From Larus michahellis (Eukaryota > Chordata > Aves > Charadriiformes > Laridae), in the NCBI RefSeq assembly GCF_964199755.1, contig NC_133900.1:78662727-78726726 (forward strand): a stretch of 64,000 nt of DNA. The letters run 5' to 3'. The position numbers and the translations under genes were made by a program. Under the pieces are notes generated by a model that saw nothing but the letters and a program-made list of their open reading frames with translations, was not told the DNA's origin and made no database searches. Positions 38,201 through 50,200 of the stretch are shown here, piece after piece; position 1 is the first letter of the stretch; each line of letters starts with the position of its first letter.

Positions 38201-41200
38201 TGGACTTAAAAGTCCTTTTGTATGGTTCTTCACAAGGGAGCTTTGAGTTGGCTTGGTAGCATTTCCGTAATGGAAATAATCTTTCAAGTGTAAAGTTGGT
38301 GGGAAGGACACAACATTAAAAATAATTGCTGTATTTGGAGAGCTGCAGTATATTGACGTTCTTGTTAAACTAGAAATTTTCATCAAATAGCCTTTATTTC
38401 ATTGCTGTGTAAAAGTTTACATTTTTTCCTCCTCCTGCATGCCCAGTTGTAACAGAGACTACAGGTAGTGTTTCAGGAGTAAGCCTTACATCAGAACTGA
38501 ATGAAGAACTGAATGACTTAATTCAGCGCTTTCATAACCAGCTTCATGATTCTCAGGTCAGTCCTTGGGTTGGACTGTATAAGTTTTGCCATTGTCTGTT
38601 TTTCATATTCTTTTGAACAGTGCAGTTAAACGTTTGTCTTGCTTGTTTGTGTGGGTTTGACAGTGGAGTAGTTAGGGTTCTCCCAAACTTGAAAGCTCAA
38701 CATCTTTGGGAAGAGTTATTGGCTGACTGATCTATACTTCCCGTCTCTGTTTTCTGTGAAAGTCCAGGGAAGTAGTTTCTATATGGCAATAGAATTATAT
38801 ATTAAGTCAATATACAATATTAAGTTAATATATGTAATTAAATATATAATTAGGATATCATGAGAGTGTTTTCAGGATCAATTTCCTTATATAATGTTCT
38901 TTGTTCTGGTGTTGAGCCTAGCAAGCCTATAAGAGGGCTTTTTGTTTCTTACAGTTTATTTGGCTTTTTTCATAGTAGTCTGAATAAAATGAAATTACTC
39001 TTTTTAGACACAGTCTGTGCCAGACAACAGAAGGCAAGCAGAAAGTCTTTCACTTAGCAGAGAGATTTCACAAAGCAGGAACTCTTCAGTGTCCGAACAC
39101 CTGTCAGAGGAGAAGGCGCAGCTTTTTAACAAGATGCGAATGTTGCAGGGTAAAAAGCAAAAAATGGACAAACTGTTAGGAGAGCTTCATACGCTTCGTG
39201 ACCAACATCTAAATAACTCCTCCTGTAAGTAAATACAGGCAGAATTGTATCTTTTCAAGAATACAGCTTTTTTTTAATGTGCATGCTTGTAACATGGTCT
39301 TTCAGCTTGTAAGTGGTTAATGAAATGGAGGTGATAAAGCTGTGGTGGGGCAATATTATGTAATTGTTCTGTCTTTTAATGCTGTATAAGTTTCTGGCTT
39401 AATTGAGAGCTCTACAAGTCACGATGATGAGTGTTTTTGCTTGCAGCACTTTGGTTTATAACATTATCAAAGTTAACGAATGTGAAGATGTGATGACAGG
39501 ATTTTTTTCTTCAAGGCTTGTCTGTGACACATCTGACTTGTGGAACGTACCATATGAACTTGAAATTTCTGTATTTTTTATCACCATACACCTGATTTTC
39601 TGTACTCAGCACTTCAGATGTTCATAGCTCTGTAGCGTTACAGAGTTGCTTGTCCACTGTCAAAAGACTTTCTCATGCACTAGTTGCAGGAACTTTGATC
39701 ATAGGCTATATCAGAGGAACTTAACTGTCTGAATGGACTAGAGTTTCGGCCTGTTCCTTAGATGGCTTTTTCCTCTCCTTAAAGTCTTTATGCGGGCCTG
39801 CTTGCTGCTCTTGCTTTCTATTTCTAGAAGTACTTTTGTACTACTGAAGGTTGTCTTATAGCTGGAAACTTCTGAGGGCTGATCACAGTGTATTCTGGTT
39901 AACATTAAGAAATCAGGCACTTGAAACATGGTCCCGGAGAAGCGCAGGCTGATTTAATAGTTACTTTACTACTTTCTACATGTAATTAATGCGTGCTATG
40001 TAGGCATATTTGGATATGATTTCACATAGCTGGAAAAAGCAAACATCAAATCTCAAATCTGTGTTCTACACCATATGGATGCGGGAGTTTAGCAGAGGAA
40101 AAAACGATAGAATTTTTATCATGTTGAAATATTAAATTTCAAAAAAAGCAATTCAGCCGTAAATAAAACCTAAAAATAACTCTTTGGGCAGATTCAGAGC
40201 ATGAAAGCTTCCACTTCTGAAGCGCGATAAAGCTAAAAGGAACTGACTGAAGTCTTGTTTACAAAAGCTACATATTGCTCTGCCTGTTGGCATTGCATGC
40301 CATGAAACTTAGGAACAAAAGCATTTGTAACAACTGTTGTGTATGTTGGTAATATTTTCTGTAGTTACATTTTAACGTAATTCAGTTACGCGGGTTCTTT
40401 TTGCAAGTTGTTCTTATGAGCTGTATGTCTTTTCTGTAGTTTTTCCTGCTTCAGGTTCTCCTCAAAGAAGTATTGATCAACGAAGTACAGCTTCAGCTGC
40501 TTCTGGTCCTGTAGGCGTAGTTACTGTTGTCAATGGTGAATCAAATAGCCTGGCATCTGCTCCTTACCTTCCTGATTCCATGGTTTCTCAGAATGAGAGT
40601 GAAGAGGATGACAATCTAAACCCAACAGAAAAGCTTCAGTAAAAGTCTTTTAATTTTTTTTTTCATAATGTGCTTTAGTGATTTTGAGTGTTACAAGTTC
40701 GGTGTTAAGAAACCATTTTGTGTTTTAATCTACCTAATTTAGTATTATATTACTAAATATATAGTAATACTATAATACTAATTTAGTATTATATTACTAT
40801 TTAGTAAATGGTCCAAGACAGTTTAATGAGTTCAGAGCTTCAAGTGGAAGGTTCTCACAGCTAGGAAAAGGGCAGTAAACTTTGAGCTTTAAATGATATA
40901 TATACTTCTTAACTCTACATAATTTGATAATATGATAAAATGCGTAGCATATTCTGGGTTTTTTTCTCCTCAGGAAGCTAAATGAAGTTCGTAAGAGGCT
41001 GAATGAGTTACGTGAGTTAGTTCACTACTATGAGCAAACGTCTGATATGATGACAGATGCTGTGAACGAAAACACTAAGGAAGAGGAAGAAACAGAAGAA
41101 TCAGAAAGTGATTCTGAACATGAGGATCCACAGCCTGTTACAAATATTAGGTTGTCATATTTTTTGTCCTCCTAGATCTTCGTAGCTAAGTTGTTACAGG

Positions 41201-44200
41201 CTTCCTGAAGCAATACATTATTTCAGTCAACCAGAAGTAACTTAATTCTGTAATTACGTTAACTTTCCAAAATTTTTAATTTGAAGTAGTGTTCTTATAC
41301 AGGTGATAAATAATAATCTTGTTCTTGGTAACTTACTTATATAGCAATTGTAGATTAGATTGGACATTTAGAAAATACTATAAGAGACTTCAAAATCTGT
41401 AATTCCTTTGGGTTTAAGCACTGAATTACGTGTGTGGAATTCTACTAGAAGGTTAACAGGCCCAGACTAGAGAATTGGAATAAAAACCAACTTTAGTTTA
41501 GAGAGGCATTTAGACCTATAGTCTGACAGGGCAACTGTGCATCCATGGATCTTCACTGTGCAGAAATGAATACTAATTTAGCTATGAATCATATAAAGCT
41601 TTCATAATATAGACATATACCTTGAAAGCCTCTTATATTGTTGTAGATCTAGCAGGGGATAATTCATAGCTGCTTCTGATTGCTTAAAAAAAAAAAAAAC
41701 ACTGGAGAGATGAATATTGACAAATACCAAATGTCTGGACTGATTTTATATGGGGTTGATTTTTTTTTTTTTATTTTAAATGTCAGGACACATTCCCATA
41801 AAAGCCAGTTGATAAATGACTGAAGTAAAATTCCGTTGATATAATTTCTTAAAAGTTAACGAGTGATGTATTTTACCCTAGAAACCCTCAAGGAATGAGT
41901 AGTTGGAGTGAAATAAATAGCAACTCAAATGTACAGTGTGGAACTAATAACAGAGATGGAAGACATCTTAATACAGACTGTGAAATAAATAACCGATCTG
42001 CTGCTAATATAAGGACTCTAAAAATGTCTTCTACTCTAGGTATGTTCTAAAATCTTCTAATAATTTTTGAGTCGTAATGCAAATAATTCTGATAGCTGCA
42101 CAGAATTTGTGAGAACCTTGTTTGATGAGCAAAATGTTCAAGAGTCTAATCATTAAACTGATATTTTTCTAATGTCCAGTAATTACAGTGGACTTCAGAA
42201 GTTCAATAATGTGTCGTTGGTACTGTTTTTGTTTCCTTCTCTCCCTGATTCCAGACTGTCATAACAGGGAGGATGACAAAGATATTGACCTACCCCAAGG
42301 TGAAGATGATGAAGTGGAAGAAGATAGAGTTAGTGAAGATTCCATGTCTAGTCACAGAAGCAGCCTGGGTGATGCTGCTGGAGATGCCGAGTTTGAGCAG
42401 AAGATCAATAGGCTTATAGCTGCAAAACAGAAACTTAGACAGCTACAGAACCTTGCTGCTATGGTGCAGGTATTTCATGAATCTAAATCTCTGCACAAAA
42501 ATATAGCATTCATTATTTCATGCAGTGTTTCACTTTTAATAGGAAAAAACACTCTGCTTAGTGGAACATTTAAAAAGCTCATTTTTAGGCTGGGAAAAAG
42601 AGATACTGCGTGATTTTTTTTCTGAAGTCAAGGGTGATGCTTCTGAAGTTCAAATCTGGAATTTTCTTGGGGGATACTAACCTAACAGAAGAATGCCCTT
42701 AATACTTAACCTTATCACTGGATTACGGAACATGAACCAGGAAGTGTAATATTTTTTTAAATAATATTGATCTACATTTTTAAGCTTATAATGAATATTC
42801 ATCAGTTTTTAGGTTTTGAATCCTAGGTTTTGCAACATTGTTCAATCAATGCGGAAAAATTATTTGATTAAAATCCTCAGATGTTGCAACACATTCGAGT
42901 TAGGGTATTTTTGTTTGGGTTTAAGGGGTGTTGTTGATTTTTTGGGTTTTCTCTAGAATCTTGAGGGCCGATGCCCTGCTATCAATTGCAGTGTTTTTAA
43001 TTTAGAAAATCTCATGCTAATTTGGTGATGTTTACTAAAACATCTTTTCATAAACCTAATGTCCCTACAGAATGCTTACATTTGAGCACTGCCTAATTTA
43101 ATGTCTGCATACTGAATACACATAGGTGTATCAGAAACGTAAGGGCTTTATGTGAGAACTCTCAAATCAATCTCAATTAGAACATACATTTTACAATAGC
43201 AACGGTATAAACACTATATTGGTATTTCAAGATTATACTGCTATCAAAAACTTCTCAGCATCTGGATCAGGCTTGGTTTTGTCATCACTATAAAGATGTT
43301 AACTGTACAGTGGTATAAATCAGAATTAGAGATGATACAGCAGCTTCCTTAATAAATAACCTAATTAATGGCATGTCTTCAATCTTTCCCTCATATTTAC
43401 AAGGCTTGTATCTGTACGTACAGTGGAACTGTAGGTGTGTGTAGGCTGTGCCATACTTGGTCACTGATGATGATGATCTCTCCTGTTCAGCAGGTTCTGT
43501 ATTAAGAACAATCAAGTTAGAAAACAAAAGAAACAGTGGCTGCAGCTTGAATATTTTCAATTTGAGAACTGAAAATACAAAAATTAAGAAAACAAGTGGA
43601 AGAGAGAACCACGTAGAAGACTTTTGAAAATACTTTAGACTTAACTTTCAAGAGTAGTTGTGTTTTTAAAGCTGTTCATAGTAATGCTTAACTTCATGAC
43701 TACAGTAATTATGCAGTTGTGTTCACCTCGGTCTCCTTCTGTTCCTCTTTTTGCCTCTCCCTTTGTTTCTTGACATGCCTGTGTGTTTCTGTCCACTCAG
43801 TCATGGGCATAAAATACAGAATCACAGAATCTTCATGGTTGGAAAGGACCCTTAAGATCATCGAGTCCAACCAAACAACCTACAATCTCTGCCACTAGAG
43901 CATGCCCTGAAGTGCCACATCTAGACGTTTCTTCAATACCTCCAGGGATGGTGACTCAACCACCTCCCTGGGCAGGCTGTTCCAGTGCCTGACCACTCTT
44001 TCAGTAAAGTAATTCTTCCCAATATCTAATCTAAACCTCCCCTGCTGCAACTTCAGACCATTTCCTCTGGTCCTGTCATTATTTACTTGGGAGAAGAGGC
44101 CAACACCCACCTCTCTACAACCTCCGTTCAGGTAGTTGTAGAGGGCAATGAGGTCTCCCCTCAGCCTCCTCTTCCTCAAGCTAAACATGCCCAGCTCCCT

Positions 44201-47200
44201 CAGCCTCTCCTCATGTGACCTGGTCTCCAGACCCCTCACCAGCCTTGTAGCTCTCCTCTGGACACGCTCCAGCACTTCAATGTCCCCCTTGTACAGCGGG
44301 GCCCAGAACTGAACACAGCACTCGAGGTGAGGCCTCACCAGTGCCGAGTACAGAGGCACCATCACTTCCCTGCTCCTGCTGGCCATGCTATTCCTGATAC
44401 AAGCCAGGATGCTGTTGGCCTTCTTGGCCACCTGGGCACACTGCTGGCTCATGTTAAGCTGGCCGTCCACCAGCACACCCAGGTCCTTTTCTGCCGGGCA
44501 GCTTTCCAGCCACTCTGCCCCAAGCCTGTAGTGTTGCTTGGGGTTGTTGTGACCAAAATGCAGGACCCGGCACTTGGCCTTATTAAACCTCATACAGTTG
44601 GCCTTGGCCCATCGATCCAGCCTGTCCAGGTCCCTCTGTAGAGCCTTCCTACCCTCAAGCAGATCAACACTCCCACCTAGTTTGGTGTCATCTGCAAACT
44701 TACTGAGGGTGCACTCAATCCCCTCATCCAGATCATTGATAAAGATATTAAACAAAACTGTCCCCAAAACTGAGCCCTGAGGGACACCACTGGTGACCGG
44801 CCACCAAGAGGATTTCACCCCATTAATCACGACTCTCTGGGCATGGCCATCCAGCCAGTTTTTAACCCAGCAAAGAGTACACTTGTCTATGCCATGATTC
44901 GCCAGCTTCTCCAGGAGAATGCTGTGGGGGACGGTGTCAAAGGCCTTACCAAAGTCCAGATAGACAATGCCCACAGCCTTCCCCGCATCCAGAAGGCGGG
45001 TCACATGGTCATAGAAAGAGATCAGGTTGGTTAAGCAGGACCTCCCCTTCCTAAACCCATTCCTAAACCTGCCAGCTCCCTGAGTACTCTTGGGTGAATC
45101 CCATCTGGCCCCATAGACTTATGTGTGTCTAGGTGCAGAAGCAGATCATTGACTACTTCCTCCTGGATTATGGGTGGGTTGTTCTGCTCTCCATCCTTAT
45201 CTTCCAGCTGAGGAGGCTGAGCACCCTGGGGATAGCTGGTCTGACTATTGAAGACTGAGGCAAAGAAGGCATTCAGTATCTCAGCCTTCTCCTCGTCATT
45301 GGTTGCAACTTTCCCCCAGCATCCAGTAAGGGATGGAGATTCTCCCTGGCTTTCTTTTTGTTGATGTATTTATAAAACCTTTTTTTTGTTGTCCTTAATG
45401 TTAGTGTCCAAGTTGAGCTCCAGCTGGGCTTTTGCCTTCCTAATTTTCTCTCTGTATAACTTAATGAGATCTCTGTACTCCTCCTGAGTTGCCTGTCCCT
45501 TCTTCCAAAGGTGGTAAACCCTCCTTTTATTCCTAAGTCCCATGCAAAGTTCCTTATTCATCCAGACTGGACATTTTCCCCGCCCTTTAGACTTGTGACA
45601 CTTGGGGACAGCCTGCTCCTGGGCCTTTAAGATTTCCTTCTTGAAGAGTGTCCGGCCTTCCTGGAGCCCTTTGCCCTTCAGGACTGTCTCCCAAGGGACT
45701 CTCTCAACCAGTGTCCTGAACAAGTCAAAGTCCGCCCTCCGGAAGTCCAAGGTGGAGGTTTTGCTAACCCCTCTCCTTACATCGCTACAAATTGAGAACT
45801 TGACCATTTCATGATCACTAAACCCAAGACGACCTCCAACCACCACATCTCCCACTAGTCCACAAACCACAATTCAAGTGGTTTATGCTTCCAGAATGAG
45901 ACAAGTTATCTTCCTTTTATAGTGCACGTTTCAATAGTGTGAGCTTTGTAACTTTAAATTCTCTCATTAAGTTAATTTATCTTAGTCATGATGCCGCAAA
46001 GATGATGACTTCTCAGTTTATGATCTGAACTAAAGATAAAGCTATTCAGGCTGTTTAGTTTTAAAAAACTAGTTTGACAAACAAAACTTATTACATGTTG
46101 TGTATCAACTTGAAAACAGCCTAACTGCCTTTGACATCCTTTCAGGATGATGATCCAGAACCTCAAGCAACAATTGCAAATGCATCTAATATTGGTGACT
46201 TGTTTTTGGGTGAGATGGAAGAGACAAAGCAACAACCAAACAATGTCCGAGCTAGTACCAACAAGTTACAGAAAGATGTAGGCCTGAATGAAAAAGCAAG
46301 GTATGCCTTTGTCTAAGGATAGTAGAATCATGCTTTAGGCAACTTCTTGCCAAGTAATATGCGGATAACTTATTTATGCAGAGAGAAGTTTTATGAAGCT
46401 AAACTTCAGCAGCAGCAACGGGAGCTCAAGCAGTTACAAGAAGAAAGAAGAAAACTGATTGAAATTCAAGAAAAAATTCAAGTGTTACAGAAAGCTTGTC
46501 CTGACCTTCAAGTACGTAGAATGTATTTCTTTGCTTTCCTAAGCTGTTGAGCAACAAACCAAAACACTTTTCACGCTATTTTTTCACTATAGAAATTGGA
46601 AAAAAATTTAAAATTGGTAATATTTGTATGCTGTAAGCATGTGGACTTCTAAGCCAAGAGAAGACCTTATTCCATTGTAGGTTCTTGCTCAGTGATTGCT
46701 GTATCAAGCTCCAATTTCACTGTAGTTTGTCCTCAAAAGCCTTGATTTAAAGTCTTCAGAAATAGAGAACCTTCTGTCTTATTTTGAGCCTGAAATTTTT
46801 CTGTCTGTACCTGCTCTAATCACTGCGTCTTCACTCCTCTTAGTAGTCATTTGCAGGGTCTGGTATTTTGAAACAATATTGTATCTTGTAAATGTGATCA
46901 ACACCTTATTGTATTCAAACTTAACTGCACAGTATTGTACTGTTTCTCATACTCTTTGAAGATGAACTTTTTATCTATGAAGTAAGCCGTAAATTATCAG
47001 TACTCTGCATCTACTGCATTATACAGTACTATATTACATAAAAATAAGTTTTGTTGATTGCTGGCTAAGTTCTGAAAACTGAATACTAATTTTCCTATCT
47101 CATAAAGCCTGAACTGTGTTGGGTTTTAACAGCGGGTAAGTGTTAGAAAGCTACTCTGCTGTATTTTGCTGTTTTGCTTTCTCTTCCAGTTGTCAGCTGG

Positions 47201-50200
47201 CCTGGGCAACTGCCCAGCAAACAGGCAGACTTCACCAGTAACCTCAACTCCGGGCATGAATGAGTGTAATACAGCTGGCAAGCCTTTGCTTGAATTTGAT
47301 GAATCTGTACCAGTAGGCAATGAGGTATTTCATACTTGATATTCTGTGACTTTAAAAAGGAAAAAAGTTCTAGGTAACTTGGACACTTTTTTAAAGTGCT
47401 TAGCATGGGGAGTGGAGTAGTAGCCATTTTAACAAAGTATGTATGACTTCTTTGTTTCATGTCTGGAAAGAAGTGAATATTCAGGTCAAGTGAATTGACC
47501 TGAACTGGCAAAAGATCTTCCTCAAATATAGAAGCTGTTGCCAAATACTAATGTGGAAGTTTAATGAATTTTGAGTTTGTACAGCGAACATTTGATAGCA
47601 TATACCACAGGCAGGTCATCCATGATGAAAATAATGGCAGTATTTGAAATGTAGTTTATCTTCTATGCCTCTTCTTTCCCCTTTTCCCCAAAAATACATG
47701 CCTTAAATAATAATCTGGATATTACTTTCTCACAATTATGCTGGCATTTGTAGGTGTGGAGGGATATGTGATTTCCTGGCTAGACTTCACATAACAAACA
47801 AGTATCTGAAAAATATTTTTAAATAAGCTTTCTCTGTGAGTTACATCAGCATTCTTGTAAATTTTCCTTTAGCAGCTTAGGTGAGGAGGATTGGGCAATG
47901 CATGTACTGTTGTCATTAAAACAGAAGTTTTCCTTCTTCAAGAAGAGAAGTTCAGAATTTTGGCATCTTCCAAATAAGCACTATAGGACAACTCGTATTA
48001 TTTCACTAAATAATAGGTCTGAATTCTTCCTGCTAAAAAGAAGCTGTCTCTAAAATGAATGTGCTGATGCAATTGCTAACACTCTACAAACTTGGGTGGG
48101 TTATTAATTAGAAAAATACATATACATTTTTGTTGGAAAACTACTTAGCTCCAGCACCACCAACTTGTTCAGTTGCTTTCAGGCTCGAGTACATTGTCAC
48201 TTGCCTGTCTCCCTTAAGTCTGTCTTTGCCTGTCTAGTTTTTGTACATTACACTATTATATTACTGTGTTTGTGAAAGTATCTTGCCATTTATGCTTTCA
48301 CTGTGTCTAATTTAAGGTAGATAAAGGCTTCTTTCTACCTGTACCTTTCCCTTTATGTGCTCTTCTTTTAAATCATGGCTTCCTTAAGTCTTGTTCAAAT
48401 GTACACTGCAACTTGAAGTTTCTGCAGGTTGCAGAAAATCTTTTTGTTGTACCCTCTAGTTTGTTACCAACGGAGTACTCGGCACAATTCATAGAATCAT
48501 AGAATTGCCTAGGTTGGAAGGGACCTTTCAGATCATGCTACTTAAAGAGTTAACAGTGCGTAAGTTGTGTGATGAAAACAGTGTTGAATGAAACATACAC
48601 TGTTTTTCTTAAAAAAGTCTGTCCTATAATGTTTAGTTACCTTCTTAGATTTTGCAGTATTTGGGATAAACATGGGATGTATTTTGCAGCTTCCTGTACT
48701 GTAACTTCAGTTACAGTGTAATACCAATGCCTGAACAAAAAGGTATCAATGTAGTATAAAATATTAAAATTTGTATCTGCTTTGGGTTGTATTTATTTTG
48801 TTTATAGTCTAATGTCTTCCATTTTATTGCAAACAGTTATGGTCTGAGATGAGAAGACATGAGATATTAAGAGAAGAACTGCGACAGAGAAGAAAGCAAC
48901 TTGAAGCTTTAATGGCTGAACATCAGAGGAGGAGAGAGCTCGCAGAAACGATATCTACTGTTGCTGCCTCTGTTAAAAGTGAAGCATCAGAAGCTCAGCG
49001 TACTCCACAGCAGAGCAGGACTGAAAAGTAAGAACACGAGTCACTCTGTGTTAGTCAGTGGGTGCTTCTGTTGTTTTGCAAGATGTCAGTCTTGGGGCAG
49101 TTTCCTGTTTTGACTGAATGTGATAATATAACAGAGTAGTAAATTAATTTCTTGACTTCTAAAGTGACTGGTAGTTGTGAACTTGACAGTTTTATGGGTC
49201 TTCCCAGCATACTTAGTCTCCCCTGCTCCATAAATGGTGAAAAATCACCTAAGGAGAGGAGAATGTGTGGAAAATGCCAAATGCTCAGAGTAATTTTTCT
49301 TCATCTCTGTACCATTTATAATAATAATAAAGTAATAATTTTCCAAAACAGTACGTAATTTTATTTAACAGTCCTAGTATCAGAAGAATACTAGTTTCAT
49401 TTTGCACTGGTGAGATAATGTTTAAATTAATTTTGGTGCAGCTTGATTAATTGGAGATTGACAGCCTTGTAAATGTCAACAGATTGTTTTAATAATCTGT
49501 CATAAACCAAAAAAAAAGCACCAAAGCCTCCCTTCCCAAACACCCCTCTCTTTTTTTCCTTTTTCTTTTTTTCTTTTTTGTTTTTTAATTCAACGTTTAC
49601 TAGGACAGTGGCTACCTGGGGAGGTTCTACCCAGTGTGCACTAGATGAAGAGGATGGAGATGAAGACGGTTATCTCTCTGATGGAGTTGGTCAGGCAGAA
49701 GAAGAGGAAGAAGACGCATCAAGTTTGAATGACAGTTTCTCTGTTTACCCCAATAACAACATACCAGAAAATGCATATTTTGTTAAAGAAAACAAGGACA
49801 GGTTAGTGGCATTACTTGTTGATCTGATGCTCATCAGAGTATGTTCGGAAGGGGTGGGAGAAGCATTGCATTAGCTACAAGGCATTCTTAATTAAGTGAA
49901 TTCAAGTAATTAAAAAAATTCATTTAATTCATTTTTTAAAATTAAGTAGAATTTCTTTCTGCTTGCTAGGGAACTGTGTGCAGTGGTGTGTTCTTGTCTG
50001 AGTCTCTGTAGCTGCAATGTGTATAACTAATTTGATTATTTCTTCTGTTTTCGGTCATATTAAATGTCTGCTGTTGAGCTCTCCAGTTGTGTTGCGGTAC
50101 CTCCATATCTTCCCACATTGTTTTAATCAGCCTAAAAGATAACATATATGAAATTTTTGCCATGATATTGATTGGTCTCTTCAAAAAAAGTAATTCAGAG

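Larger units (their letters stand above)
29235..38446. other. PCM1 introns 2-7 outside exons
   Basis: Introns at 29235-29860, 30107-31260, 31534-32086, 32554-35949 (with the candidate exon) and 36128-38446. AT-rich with T and A runs (for example near 34002 and 34520-34546). No interspersed repeat or RNA gene recognised. Confidence 0.6.
38557..42254. other. PCM1 introns 8-12 outside exons
   Basis: Introns at 38557-39007 (very AT-rich near 38790-38850), 39225-40439, 40639-40973 (palindromic block), 41151-41881 and 42040-42254. Apart from the palindrome, nothing was recognised. Confidence 0.6.

Noticed and set aside
42188..42254. ATG at 42188 as a separate start for a 141-codon protein
   Set aside because: Only 42255-42469 is PCM1 exon 13; sequence before it is intron ending at acceptor GATTCCAG.
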